From RPQJ01 sp963754535 (lineage in GTDB: Bacteria > Pseudomonadota > Gammaproteobacteria > Steroidobacterales > Steroidobacteraceae), in contig CAVWGG010000021.1 in the NCBI GenBank assembly GCA_963754535.1, positions 1 to 64,000 on the forward strand: a stretch of DNA of 64,000 nt, written 5' to 3'. Positions 51,561-60,800 of this stretch are shown here, one piece after another. Below the pieces are notes generated by a model that saw only the letters and a program-made list of their open reading frames with translations, had not been told where the DNA came from and searched no databases. The position numbers and the translations under genes were made by a program. Each line of letters starts with the position of its first letter. Position 1 is the first letter of the stretch.

Positions 51561-52433
51561 ATGACTCGAGCAACGGCGATCGCCGACGGACTCTACTTCG
51601 GCGAGGGCCCCCGCTGGCACGACGGCCGGCTGTGGTTCAGCGACTTCTACGACCACGCGGTCAAGTCGATGGACGCGAGCGGCACCGTGCGCACCGAACT
51701 GGAAATCGACGACCAGCCCAGTGGACTGGGCTGGCTGCCGGACGGCCGCCTGCTCGTGGTATCGATGCACCGCAGACAGCTGCTGCGGGTCGATTCCGAC
51801 GGCATCAAGGTCCACGCCGACCTGGCCGCTCTCGCGACGTTCCACTGCAACGACATGGTCGTCGACCGGCTGGGTCGAGCCTACGTGGGCAACTTCGGGT
51901 TCGACCTCGATCACGCGCTGCACGCGCGCGGCGTCGAGGGCGTGCTCGCCGAGCATCCGACGGCGGTGCTCGCACGAGTCGATCCGGACGGCAGCGTGCA
52001 CACCGCGAGCACGGCGATGCACTTTCCGAACGGCAGCGTGATCACGCCGGACGGCAAGACGCTGATCGTCGCCGAAACGCTTGCGCTGCGGCTGACCGCG
52101 TTCGACATCGCCACTGACGGCACGCTGTCCAACCGTCGGGTATGGGCGCCGGTCGGCATGCGCGCACCCGACGGCATCTGCCTGGACCGGAATGGCCATG
52201 TCTGGATCGCCAACGCGATCGGCCCCGAATGCGTGCTGTTCGCCCCGGGCGGCGAGATCGTCGCCACCGTCGAGACGGATCAACCCTGCTTCGCTTGCGC
52301 GCTCGGCGGCACCGACGGCAGTACGCTGTACATGCTCACCGCGCCGTCTTCCGTAAGCGACATCGCACGCGCGTCGCGGCAGGGCCGTGTGCTGTGCGCG
52401 CAAGTCGCAACGCCGGGCGAGGTGAGTGCATGA
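51561..52433 (+). CDS. SMP-30/gluconolactonase-like beta-propeller protein
   Basis: The 290-residue, six-bladed propeller protein has GEGPRWHDGRLWFSDFY with metal ligand Glu15. HCNDMVVDRLGRAYVGNFGFDL carries the Asn ligand, and APDGICLDRNGHVWIANA carries the Asp ligand. SMP-30 enzymes hydrolyse lactones such as gluconolactone with a divalent metal. The start ATG has GGGGAG 6 nt upstream and its stop overlaps the next gene's ATG (ATGA). In this operon it may open a lactone or lactam-like intermediate; that is inference. Confidence 0.9.
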   Translation: MTRATAIADGLYFGEGPRWHDGRLWFSDFYDHAVKSMDASGTVRTELEIDDQPSGLGWLPDGRLLVVSMHRRQLLRVDSDGIKVHADLAALATFHCNDMVVDRLGRAYVGNFGFDLDHALHARGVEGVLAEHPTAVLARVDPDGSVHTASTAMHFPNGSVITPDGKTLIVAETLALRLTAFDIATDGTLSNRRVWAPVGMRAPDGICLDRNGHVWIANAIGPECVLFAPGGEIVATVETDQPCFACALGGTDGSTLYMLTAPSSVSDIARASRQGRVLCAQVATPGEVSA

Positions 52434-54880
52434 CTGAAACCGGGTTGCCGACGTACCTCACCCGTCAGTTCGCACTGACCAAGCCGCAACTCGCCAGCGA
52501 ACTCGGCGCGGAACTGCTGTCTTTGTGCCAGACCGTGACGGCCGATGGTCGGCTGGCACCGGAAGAGATCGCGGGGCTGCAGCAATGGTTGCGCGATGCC
52601 GAAGCGGCCGAGCTGCAGGCTGCGCGATTCCTGCGCGGCGTGATCGAGCGGGTGCTCGCCGACGGCAGGATCACGGCCGAGGAATACCAGGAAGTCTATC
52701 GCGCCGTCGAGGCGGTGCTGCCTTTCGAAGCACGGCAGCAGGCGCACGCGGCGCGCGAACGAGCGGAATCGTCCGACCTGTCGGCACGGGCGCAAGCCGC
52801 CGCCGCGCAGACCCCTGTTGCCAGGGCGGCTCAGGCAGAGTCCGCAGCCAGCCTCGACGTCACCTTCATGGTCGCCGGCGTGCGACAGGATGGGCGACCC
52901 GCGCTGATCGAGCAGCTCGCGTCTGCGGGAATGGCGGTAACCCTTGAACTCGCAGCGGCCGGCACGCACAGGGACGAGGCGATCGCGGTGAAGCTGCCTG
53001 ACGGCACGCAGATCGGGGTCGTACCCGCAGCCGAGACCCGGCAGATCGCTGCGCTGCTGCAACAAGGGGCACGGTGCAGCGCGCACATCGTCCGCATTCG
53101 CAGTTCGGGACGCAGCCCCATCCCCGTCGTGCAGGTTCGATTTTTCCCGGCCGAGGTCGCGACCATCGACCCCTTGGCCCAGGCTGCCTCGCAACCGCCG
53201 GCAGCGGCAAGCCGCTGGGGACGGAGGCTCGCGTTGCTCGTCGGCATTGCCGTGGCCGCCCTGGTCGTGCTCGTGTTGGGCACCGCACTCGCTGCGGCAA
53301 AGGCGGACATGCCACCGAACCTGGCCGTCGCGACGGCTGAATCCGCCTTTCTCGATTATCTCGATGCCGCAGGCGCCGTGGGCTACATCGAGTCCGGTGG
53401 TGCGAAGTCCTATGGCGGCAGCGGTCTTGCGGCGTGGAAGGCCCGGCTCGACACGCAGCGCAATCACCTGGACAAGGCGTTGTCGCGTATCGAGCCCGGC
53501 AAGCTCGCTGCCGCTGACCGGGACGCCGTCGCAGCGATGCGCAAATCGCTGGGCGACCTGGAAGCCGACGACACCACGGCCGGTGTCCAGGCCCGCACCT
53601 GCGCCGATGCCCAGAGTCGCGACCTCGATTACGCCTCGCTGCGTGCCGCGCTGGTCAGTTGCTACGTCGAGCATGGCAATCGCCTGCAGTACGACGGCGG
53701 CACGATCGACCGCGGCACTGCGCTGCAATTGCTGCACGTCGTCGATGACCGCACGCAGCGCAAGGCGATCTTCGACGCTTTCGTGCCGCTGTGGACGGCG
53801 CTCAATGGACGTGACGAAGCCGACTCGCCTTATCGGCGCATGATCGCGATGGCCGCCGCCGACGCGCGCAAGAATGGCTCGGAAATCGACGCTGCGGCGC
53901 GCGCCATCGGCGTCACGACGACGGATGTCGAGCATTGGCTGGTGCAGGTCCTCGCAGCCTGGCGCGACGCGAACCCTGCCGACCCGATCGAGCCGTGGGA
54001 CTTCCGGTACGTCAATGGTGCGGCCAATCGCGAACTGCAGGCGCGCATTCCGGCCGCTGTGCTGCTGCCGGCGAACCAGCGTTTCTACCGCGACCTGGGG
54101 GCAGACCTGGCGCAGCTCGGCGTGGTGCTCGATCTCGAACCGCGTCCGGACAAATCGCCCCTCGCCTACAGCGATTTTCTCGTTCGCGGTCGCATGTTGA
54201 AAGGGCAATGGCATCGCCCCGTTGCGCGAGTGCTGGGAAATTACCCGGTCGGCGGGCTGTTCTCGCTCAACGAACTGGTGCACGAGAACGGTCATGCCGT
54301 GCACGTGAGCGCCATCCGCACGCGGCCGGCCTACATGGCCTGGCCCGATACGCTGTTCACGGAAGCATTCGCCGACGTCCCGTCATGGAGCGTCCACGAA
54401 CCCGCCTGGCAGCGACGTTACCTGGGAGCGTCCGTTGCCGAAGCGGCGTCGATGCGGGCGCTGTTTGCGAACGTGATGCTGGACGTGGCCTGGTCGTTGT
54501 TCGAACTGCGCCTGCTGCGGGACCCGGCCCTGGACCCCAACGCGGTGTGGACCGACATCACGCACGAGTACCTGCGCGTGATTCCGCATCCGGAGGTTCC
54601 ATGGTGGGCAATGCGCGTGCAACTGGCGGGCAACCCGGGCTACATGGTCAATTACGGGCTCGGTGCCCTGCTGACGGCCGAGATGCGCGCACGCACGGCG
54701 GCGGTGATCGGCCCGTTCGACACCGGCAATCCCCGCTGGTACGACTGGCTGAGCGGGCAGCTGCTGCAATACGGTTCCGAACGCGACACACGGCGACTGC
54801 TGCAGGACCTGCTCGGGCGGCCCCTGTCGCCCGCTGCGTTGCTCGAGCAGATCAAGCGCTGCGGGGCGCACAATTCATGA
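52430..54880 (+). CDS. Membrane protein with TerB-like, HIRAN-like and HExxH metallopeptidase parts
   Basis: The single 816-residue frame reads in order as follows. A TerB-like helical domain (about 20-100) has two acidic loops (TADGRLAPEE and LADGRITAEE). A HIRAN-like domain (about 142-240) has DEAIAVKLPDGTQIGVVPA. A basic patch and one membrane helix (about 267-290) precede a long helical domain. That domain holds the gluzincin motif HENGH (618-622) and a downstream TEAFAD with Glu645, as in M2/M3 peptidases. Charge around the helix suggests TerB and HIRAN inside and the peptidase in the periplasm. The ATG overlaps the SMP-30 stop (ATGA). I do not recognise this combination in any described protein; each part is assigned by motif only. 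Confidence 0.8.
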   Translation: MTETGLPTYLTRQFALTKPQLASELGAELLSLCQTVTADGRLAPEEIAGLQQWLRDAEAAELQAARFLRGVIERVLADGRITAEEYQEVYRAVEAVLPFEARQQAHAARERAESSDLSARAQAAAAQTPVARAAQAESAASLDVTFMVAGVRQDGRPALIEQLASAGMAVTLELAAAGTHRDEAIAVKLPDGTQIGVVPAAETRQIAALLQQGARCSAHIVRIRSSGRSPIPVVQVRFFPAEVATIDPLAQAASQPPAAASRWGRRLALLVGIAVAALVVLVLGTALAAAKADMPPNLAVATAESAFLDYLDAAGAVGYIESGGAKSYGGSGLAAWKARLDTQRNHLDKALSRIEPGKLAAADRDAVAAMRKSLGDLEADDTTAGVQARTCADAQSRDLDYASLRAALVSCYVEHGNRLQYDGGTIDRGTALQLLHVVDDRTQRKAIFDAFVPLWTALNGRDEADSPYRRMIAMAAADARKNGSEIDAAARAIGVTTTDVEHWLVQVLAAWRDANPADPIEPWDFRYVNGAANRELQARIPAAVLLPANQRFYRDLGADLAQLGVVLDLEPRPDKSPLAYSDFLVRGRMLKGQWHRPVARVLGNYPVGGLFSLNELVHENGHAVHVSAIRTRPAYMAWPDTLFTEAFADVPSWSVHEPAWQRRYLGASVAEAASMRALFANVMLDVAWSLFELRLLRDPALDPNAVWTDITHEYLRVIPHPEVPWWAMRVQLAGNPGYMVNYGLGALLTAEMRARTAAVIGPFDTGNPRWYDWLSGQLLQYGSERDTRRLLQDLLGRPLSPAALLEQIKRCGAHNS

Positions 54881-54902
54881 TCGTCCCTGCCGCTGAGGCC
54901 GC

Positions 54903-56216
54903 ATGACTGCCGAACGCGATACCGTCCTGCACAGCTGGTGCGCGCAGTCCACCTGGAACGCGCCGACCGTCGTGGGTGGGGCCGGCGCCTGGCTGCACCT
55001 CGAGGATGGCCGTCGCGTGCTCGACATGAGCAGCCTCGCGGAGTGCAGCAATCTGGGACACCAGCACCCGCGCGTCGTCGCTGCAATCCGCGCACAGGCC
55101 GAGCAGTTGTGCTTCGTGACGAACGCCTGGGGAGCAAAGCCGCGCGCCGACCTCGCAGCAAAACTGCTCGAGCTGAGCGGGTTCGAGGGCGGGCGGGTGT
55201 TCTTCACGCTGGGCGGCGCCGACGCCAACGAGCATGCCGTGAAGATCGTGCGACAGGCGTCCGGCAAGCTGAAAGGCGCAGTGGTGGCGCGCGATCGTTC
55301 GTACCACGGCTCGACGCACCTGGCGATGGCGCTCTCCGGCGACTCGCGGACGCGTGCCATGGTCGACCCCGATGCGATGGGCGTCACGCACGTCGAGCCA
55401 CCCTATGCCTACCGCTGTCCCTTCGGCAGCAGGGATGCGAAGGATTGCGGCGATCTGGCGGCGGCCGCCATCGGGCAACGCATCGACCTGTTTGGGGCCG
55501 ATCGTGTCGCCGCCGTGGTCATGGAACCGAACGCGGGCTCCAACGGCATCGTCGCGCCGGACAGTTACTGGCCGGCCGTGCGCAGCGTGACGCGGCAACG
55601 TGGCATCGCGTTGATCGCCGACGAAGTCATGAGCGGTTTCGGCCGCTGCGGCGAATGGTTCGCGTGGCAGCGCTACGGCGACGCCGGCCGGCCGGACGCC
55701 ATCACGCTCGCGAAGGGCCTCACGGGCGCGATGATGCCGCTCGGCGCCGTGGTGATATCGCAGGAGATCGCCGCACGGCTCGAGCACCAGGTGCTCGCCA
55801 CGGGCCTGACGTACTGCGGGCATCCGCTGGCCTGCGCTGCGGGCGTGGCCGCCATCGACGCATACCGCGACGAGCGCCTGATCGAGCGCTCGCGTCACCT
55901 CGGCGCCGAACTGGAGCGCGGCCTACGTCGACTGGCTGAACAGCACCCGGTCATCGGTGACGTACGTGGCGGACACGGCCTGTTTGCCGTGCTCGAACTC
56001 GTCGCCGATCGCGACACGCGTGAACCGCTCGCACCCTGGCCACAGATGCCGCCCCCGCTGACCAACCTGCTGCGGGCGGCGCTTGACGACGGCGTGTCGT
56101 TCGGTGCGCGCGGCAACCTGATTTTGATCGCGCCGCCGCTGGTCATCGACGAGCACGACTTGGCCGACGCACTCGCGCTGCTGGATCGCCTGCTGGCGCG
56201 CTTCTTCCCTGCCTGA
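54903..56216 (+). CDS. Class III PLP-dependent aminotransferase
   Basis: The 437-residue omega-aminotransferase-family protein has HSWCAQSTWNAPTVV, LEDGRRVLDMSS, GHQHPRVVAAIRAQA and FTLGGADANEHAVKI. It also has RSYHGSTHLAMALSGD, ADEVMSGFGRCGEWFAW and the PLP lysine in TLAKGLTGAMMPLGAV (Lys271). The opening HSW.AQ..WN.P is typical of taurine/beta-alanine/omega-amino acid:pyruvate transaminases. It would turn a terminal amine into a semialdehyde, the substrate type of the next gene. A GAGG site lies 5 nt before the ATG. A second, different class III enzyme is encoded later in the operon. Confidence 0.92.
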   Translation: MTAERDTVLHSWCAQSTWNAPTVVGGAGAWLHLEDGRRVLDMSSLAECSNLGHQHPRVVAAIRAQAEQLCFVTNAWGAKPRADLAAKLLELSGFEGGRVFFTLGGADANEHAVKIVRQASGKLKGAVVARDRSYHGSTHLAMALSGDSRTRAMVDPDAMGVTHVEPPYAYRCPFGSRDAKDCGDLAAAAIGQRIDLFGADRVAAVVMEPNAGSNGIVAPDSYWPAVRSVTRQRGIALIADEVMSGFGRCGEWFAWQRYGDAGRPDAITLAKGLTGAMMPLGAVVISQEIAARLEHQVLATGLTYCGHPLACAAGVAAIDAYRDERLIERSRHLGAELERGLRRLAEQHPVIGDVRGGHGLFAVLELVADRDTREPLAPWPQMPPPLTNLLRAALDDGVSFGARGNLILIAPPLVIDEHDLADALALLDRLLARFFPA

Positions 56217-56238
56217 ACCTCATCGAATCGAGCAGCCC

Positions 56239-57810
56239 ATGAGCTTCCGCCTCACCTACGCCACGATGTTCGACCCGCCACCCGAGATGCACGAGCGCTT
56301 CGATGCTGCGCTGGCCACCGTGCGCTCCATGCTCGGCGGGCGTCACTCGCTGTTCCTGAATGGCGTGGACTTGGCCGCTGCGCACTACGTGTCCCGCAGC
56401 AGCCCGATCGACAGCGACATCCAGCTCGGGGAGTTTGCCGTTGCGACCGAGCAGGACGCTCGCGCCGCCATGGACGCCGCGCACAAGGCGTTTCCTGCCT
56501 GGCGCGCCACACCGGCCAGCGAGCGAGTGCGCCTGCTGCGCCGTGTCGCGGACGTCATGGAAGCGCGCGTCTATGAAATTGCCGCCGCACTCGCCCTCGA
56601 AGTCGGCAAGAACCGCATGGAAGCGCTCGGCGAGGCGCAGGAGACTGTGGACTTCTTCCGGCATTACGCCGACGACTTCGAGCAACACGGTCACTACGAG
56701 CACGAGTTGCCGAACGACCCGTTGCCGAACGTCGTGTCGCGCAATCGCAGCGTCATGCGTCCCCATGGCGCGTGGGTCGTGATCGCGCCCTTCAACTTTC
56801 CGCTCGCGCTTGCCGGCGGCCCGGCTGCCGCAGCGCTCGTCACCGGCAACACCGTCGTCGTCAAAGGCGCGACGGATACGCCCTGGGCGGGACGCCTGCT
56901 CGCGGACTGCATCCGCGACGCCGGCCTGCCACCCGGCGTGTTCCAGTACCTGTCCGGCTCGGGCCGCGAGGTGGGCGAAGCACTGTCGTCGCACGCCGCC
57001 ACGGCGGGCATCACCTTCACGGGATCCGTTGCCGTCGGTACGCAGTTGCTGCAGCGCATGGCGTCGGGGCCCTGGCCACGTCCGTGCATCGCGGAGATGG
57101 GCGGCAAGAATCCCTGCATCGTCACGGCGCGGGCCGATCTCGACGATGCCGCCGCCGGCATCGTGCGCTCGGCGTACGGCATGGGTGGCCAGAAGTGCTC
57201 CGCCCTGTCGCGCCTGTATGTCGATCGCGCAGTGGCCGACGAACTGACGGAACGGATGCGCGCCCAGATCGACGCGATCCGCATTGGCGATCCGACGCGT
57301 CGCGAGAACTGGCTCGGCCCGGTCATCAATGCCAGCGCGGCAGCGAACCACGCGCGGTACCTGCACGAACTCGACGCGGGCGGTGCCAGGTTGATCACGG
57401 GCGCGACCGCGCTGGACTCGGCAGAGTTGGCGCGCGGTCATTACGTGCGACCCGCGCTCGCCGAGGCCCCACTCGCGCATCCGCTGTGGCGGCAAGAGAT
57501 GTTCCTGCCGATCCTCATGCTGCATCGAGTCAGCAATCGCGACGAGGCCATGCAGCTTGCGAACGACACGAGCCTCGGGCTCACGGCGGGCTTCTATGGC
57601 AACGCCGACGAAGTGCCGTGGTTTCACGAGAACATCGAGGCCGGTGTCACCTACGCGAACCGGCGCCAGGGCGCCACGACCGGCGCCTGGCCCGGTTACC
57701 AGCCGTTCGGCGGCTGGAAGGGTTCCGGCTCCACCGGCAAGGCGATCGCTTCGTTCTACTACCTCGCGCAATACCAGCGCGAACAATCGCGCACGGTGGT
57801 CGAATGTTGA
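56239..57810 (+). CDS. Aldehyde dehydrogenase, glutamate-gamma-semialdehyde dehydrogenase-like
   Basis: The 523-residue NAD(P)-dependent dehydrogenase has APFNFPLALAGGPAAAALVTGNTVVVK, FTGSVAVG, AEMGGKNPCIV with the general-base Glu, and catalytic Cys320 in GGQKCSALSR. The C-terminal FGGWKGSGSTGKAIASFYYLAQYQREQS is characteristic of 1-pyrroline-5-carboxylate (glutamate gamma-semialdehyde) dehydrogenases. Proline catabolism genes are not nearby; in this operon it more likely oxidises the semialdehyde made by the aminotransferases. Its stop lies inside the start of the CoA-transferase gene (7-nt overlap). Confidence 0.92.
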   Translation: MSFRLTYATMFDPPPEMHERFDAALATVRSMLGGRHSLFLNGVDLAAAHYVSRSSPIDSDIQLGEFAVATEQDARAAMDAAHKAFPAWRATPASERVRLLRRVADVMEARVYEIAAALALEVGKNRMEALGEAQETVDFFRHYADDFEQHGHYEHELPNDPLPNVVSRNRSVMRPHGAWVVIAPFNFPLALAGGPAAAALVTGNTVVVKGATDTPWAGRLLADCIRDAGLPPGVFQYLSGSGREVGEALSSHAATAGITFTGSVAVGTQLLQRMASGPWPRPCIAEMGGKNPCIVTARADLDDAAAGIVRSAYGMGGQKCSALSRLYVDRAVADELTERMRAQIDAIRIGDPTRRENWLGPVINASAAANHARYLHELDAGGARLITGATALDSAELARGHYVRPALAEAPLAHPLWRQEMFLPILMLHRVSNRDEAMQLANDTSLGLTAGFYGNADEVPWFHENIEAGVTYANRRQGATTGAWPGYQPFGGWKGSGSTGKAIASFYYLAQYQREQSRTVVEC

Positions 57811-58658
57811 CGTCGAAGGTCACGACGCTGGGTGAGGCGATCGCGGCGCACGTACGCGACGGCGCCTGCGTCGCGCTCGAAGGCTTCACGCACCTGATTC
57901 CCTTCGCGGCGGGTCACGAGATCATCCGCCAGGGCCGCCGCAACCTGCACCTCGTGCGCATGACCCCCGACCTGGTCTATGACCAGATGATCGGCATGGG
58001 TTGCGCGAGCAAGCTCACGTTCTCTTGGGGCGGCAATCCCGGGGTCGGCTCGCTGCATCGACTGCGCGATGCCGTCGAGCACCAGTGGCCCACGCCCCTC
58101 GAGATCGACGAGCACACCCATGCCGGCGTTGCCGCGGCCTACGGCGCCGGTGCCGCCGGGCTGCCGTTCGCGACGCTGCGCGGCTACCTCGGCACCGACC
58201 TGCCGTCCGTCAATCCGCGCATCCGCAGCGTCGACTGCCCGTTCACGGGCGAGCGGCTGGCGGCGGTGCCCGCACTGAATCCCGACGTCACGATCCTGCA
58301 TGCACAGCGCGCGGACCGCCGTGGCAACGTGGCGATGCACGGCATCATCGGCGCCCAGCGCGAGGCCGCGTTCGCTGCCCGCGCATTGATCGTCACGGTC
58401 GAGGAAATCGTCGACGAACTGCCGCCCGCCATGAATGGCATCGTGCTGCCGCACTGGATCGTGAGTGCCGTTGCGCAGTGCCGGGGCGGCGCGTATCCGT
58501 CGTACGTGCACGATCATTACGCGCGCGACAACGGCTTCTACCAGCGCTGGGATGCAATCGCGCGCGAACGCGACGGTTTCCTCGCCTGGATGAACAGGCA
58601 CGTCCTGACGAGCCGCGACCATGCCACATTCCTCGCCAGCCTGCGGGAGGTCGCATGA
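57804..58658 (+). CDS. CoA-transferase subunit A (glutaconate/3-oxoadipate type)
   Basis: The 284-residue family I CoA-transferase alpha subunit has DGACVALEGFTHLIPFAAGHEIIRQGRRNLHLVRMTPD (about 18-55), GNPGVGSLHRLRDA and TILHAQRADRRGNVAMHG. It also has VTVEEIVDE and VHDHYARDNGFYQRWD. It would transfer CoA from acetyl- or succinyl-CoA to a dicarboxylate or carboxylic acid, together with the beta subunit that follows with a 4-nt overlap. It resembles the GctA/CatI branch more than the acetoacetate-type enzymes. Confidence 0.92.
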   Translation: MLTSKVTTLGEAIAAHVRDGACVALEGFTHLIPFAAGHEIIRQGRRNLHLVRMTPDLVYDQMIGMGCASKLTFSWGGNPGVGSLHRLRDAVEHQWPTPLEIDEHTHAGVAAAYGAGAAGLPFATLRGYLGTDLPSVNPRIRSVDCPFTGERLAAVPALNPDVTILHAQRADRRGNVAMHGIIGAQREAAFAARALIVTVEEIVDELPPAMNGIVLPHWIVSAVAQCRGGAYPSYVHDHYARDNGFYQRWDAIARERDGFLAWMNRHVLTSRDHATFLASLREVA

Positions 58659-59440
58659 GCGACTGGACCCGCGACGAAATGATGACCGTCGCTGCCGCCC
58701 GCCTGCTGTGGGACGGTTGCGTCTGCTTCGTCGGCATCGGCCTGCCGAGTGCCGCGTGCAATCTGGCGCGACTCACGCACGCGCCCGACGTCGTGCTGAT
58801 CTACGAATCCGGCACGCTCGGCACCCGCCCGGACGTCTTGCCGCTTTCGATCGGCGACGGCGAACTCGCCGACACCGCGGCCTGCGTCATTCCACTGCCG
58901 GAAGTCTTCAGTTACCTGCTGCAGGCCGGGCGCGTGGACGTGGGCTTTCTCGGCGCCGCACAGGTGGACCGGCACGGCAACCTGAACAGCACCGTGATCG
59001 GCCCTTACGACGCGCCGAAGACCCGCTTGCCCGGCGCGGGCGGCGCCACGGAGATCGCGGCCCACGCCCGGCAGACATTCGTGATGCTGAAGGCCACGCC
59101 GCGCAGCCTCGTGGCGCAGCTCGATTTCCGCACCAGCGCGGGCTTTCTCGAAGGCAATGGCGCTCGCGCGAGGACGACGATGCGCGGCACGGGCCCGCAG
59201 TCCGTGATCACCGATTACGGCGTGCTGAAGCCGCACCCCGAAACAGACGAACTGCAGCTGTCGGCACTCTTCGCAGGAACGACCGCAGACGAAGCCCGCG
59301 CCGCCACCGGCTGGCCACTCAAAGTCGCGGCGACCGTCGAGACGGTTGCACCGCCGACCAGCGTTGAACTCGAAACCCTGCGCGCCTTGCACGCGCGCAC
59401 CCGCGCGGCGCACAGCCGCCCCGTGCGACTTCCCGCGTGA
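58655..59440 (+). CDS. CoA-transferase subunit B (glutaconate/3-oxoadipate type)
   Basis: The 261-residue beta subunit has FVGIGLPSAACNLARLTHAPDVVLIYESGTLG, with Glu51 as the probable thioester-forming glutamate. GFLGAAQVDRHGNLNSTVIG and GAGGATEIAAHA follow. The pair forms an alpha2beta2-type transferase. The acceptor acid is unknown; from operon context it is the acid made by the aldehyde dehydrogenase. The following aminotransferase gene starts 26 nt later behind its own strong ribosome site. Confidence 0.92.
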   Translation: MSDWTRDEMMTVAAARLLWDGCVCFVGIGLPSAACNLARLTHAPDVVLIYESGTLGTRPDVLPLSIGDGELADTAACVIPLPEVFSYLLQAGRVDVGFLGAAQVDRHGNLNSTVIGPYDAPKTRLPGAGGATEIAAHARQTFVMLKATPRSLVAQLDFRTSAGFLEGNGARARTTMRGTGPQSVITDYGVLKPHPETDELQLSALFAGTTADEARAATGWPLKVAATVETVAPPTSVELETLRALHARTRAAHSRPVRLPA

Positions 59441-59466
59441 CGCGGGATTCCTTCCAGGAGCCTACC

Positions 59467-60795
59467 GTGACGAACCCCCATCTCAAGACCGCACTCCCCG
59501 GCCCGAATGCCCGCGCCATGCTCGCGCGCGACATGACCGTCGCTTCGCCTTCGTACCCGCGCGACTATCCCTTCGTGATGTCGCACGGGCGCGGCACCGA
59601 GGTGTGGGACGTCGACGGCAATCGCTTCCTCGACTTCGTCGCCGGCATTGCCGTGTGCTCCACGGGACACGCGCATCCCAGCGTGGTCAACGCCATCAAG
59701 ACGGCGGCCGACAAGTTCCTGCACGTCTCGAGCGACTACTGGCACGAGAACATGACCCGGCTGACGGAGCGCCTGGCCGAAGTCGCACCGATGGGCGAGC
59801 CCGTCATGAGCTTCCTGTGCCAGTCCGGCACCGAGTCGGTCGAGGGCGCGATCAAGCTCGCACGCTACGTGACCGGCCGGCCGCGGTTCATCGGCTTCCT
59901 CGGCAGCTTCCACGGACGCACGATGGGCTCGCTCGCGTTCACATCGAGCAAGTACACGCAGCAGAAGGGATTCGCGCCGACGATGCCCGGCGTCACTCAC
60001 GTGCCGTACCCGAATCCTTACCGCGCCCTGTTCGCGGGCGCGGACCAGGGCAAGGCCGTGCTCGATTACATCCGCATGCTGTTCGAGCGCAACGTGCCAG
60101 CGTCCGAAGTCGCCGCGATCCTCATCGAGCCCCTGCAGGGTGAGGGCGGTTACCTCTGGCCGCCCGAGGGCTTCCTGGCCGGCCTGCGCGCACTCTGCGA
60201 CGAGCACGGCATCCTGCTGATCTTCGACGAAGTGCAATCCGGAGTCGGCCGCACCGGCAAGATGTGGGCATGCGAGCACTCGGGCGTGAAGCCCGACATC
60301 ATGACCAGCGCCAAGGGCCTCGGGTCCGGCATGCCGATCGGCGCGATCATCGCCAGGAAGACGATCATGGAGCAGTGGAAGCGCGGCGCGCACGGCAACA
60401 CGTTCGGAGGCAACCCGCTCAGCTGCGCGGCTGCCATCGCGACGCTCGACCTCGTCCAGTCGGAGTACGCGGCCAACGCGGCGCGCGTGGGCGAACATTT
60501 CATGGGACGCCTGCACGAGATGATGCGTGACTACCCCTGCATCGGCGAAGTGCGCGGCAAGGGGCTCATGATCGGCATGGAACTGATCGAGAACGACGCC
60601 GAGCGGACACCAGCGCGGGCGCTGTGCGACCGACTCGTGACGCGCGGCTACTACAACGGCCTGCTGCTGCTCTCGTGCGGCGTGAGCACCGTGCGCTTCA
60701 TGCCGCCGCTCTCGACGACGATCGCCGAGGTTGACGAGGCCGTCGGCCTGCTGCGAACGGCCCTCGACGAAGCGCTGCAGGGCAAGGACGCCTGA
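59467..60795 (+). CDS. Class III aminotransferase, GabT/acetylornithine-aminotransferase-like
   Basis: The 442-residue enzyme has RGTEVWDVDGNRFLDFVAGIAVCSTGHAHPSV, CQSGTESVEGAIKLAR and GFLGSFHGRTMGSLAFTSSK. IEPLQGEGGY, FDEVQSGVGRTGKMWACEH and the PLP lysine in TSAKGLGSGMPIGAI (Lys283) follow. This is the 4-aminobutyrate/acetylornithine aminotransferase pattern, distinct from the other class III enzyme at 54903. The GTG at 59467 has AGGAG 7 nt upstream. An earlier GTG at 59437 overlapping the previous stop is possible but lacks a ribosome site. An omega-amino group of GABA, ornithine, lysine or a related diamine is the likely donor. Confidence 0.93.
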   Translation: MTNPHLKTALPGPNARAMLARDMTVASPSYPRDYPFVMSHGRGTEVWDVDGNRFLDFVAGIAVCSTGHAHPSVVNAIKTAADKFLHVSSDYWHENMTRLTERLAEVAPMGEPVMSFLCQSGTESVEGAIKLARYVTGRPRFIGFLGSFHGRTMGSLAFTSSKYTQQKGFAPTMPGVTHVPYPNPYRALFAGADQGKAVLDYIRMLFERNVPASEVAAILIEPLQGEGGYLWPPEGFLAGLRALCDEHGILLIFDEVQSGVGRTGKMWACEHSGVKPDIMTSAKGLGSGMPIGAIIARKTIMEQWKRGAHGNTFGGNPLSCAAAIATLDLVQSEYAANAARVGEHFMGRLHEMMRDYPCIGEVRGKGLMIGMELIENDAERTPARALCDRLVTRGYYNGLLLLSCGVSTVRFMPPLSTTIAEVDEAVGLLRTALDEALQGKDA

Positions 60796-60800
60796 GCGCA

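Noticed and set aside
59437..59466. Earlier GTG start for the GabT-like gene overlapping the CoA-transferase stop
   Set aside because: It has no ribosome site, while GTG 59467 has AGGAG at ideal spacing and gives the usual N-terminus.
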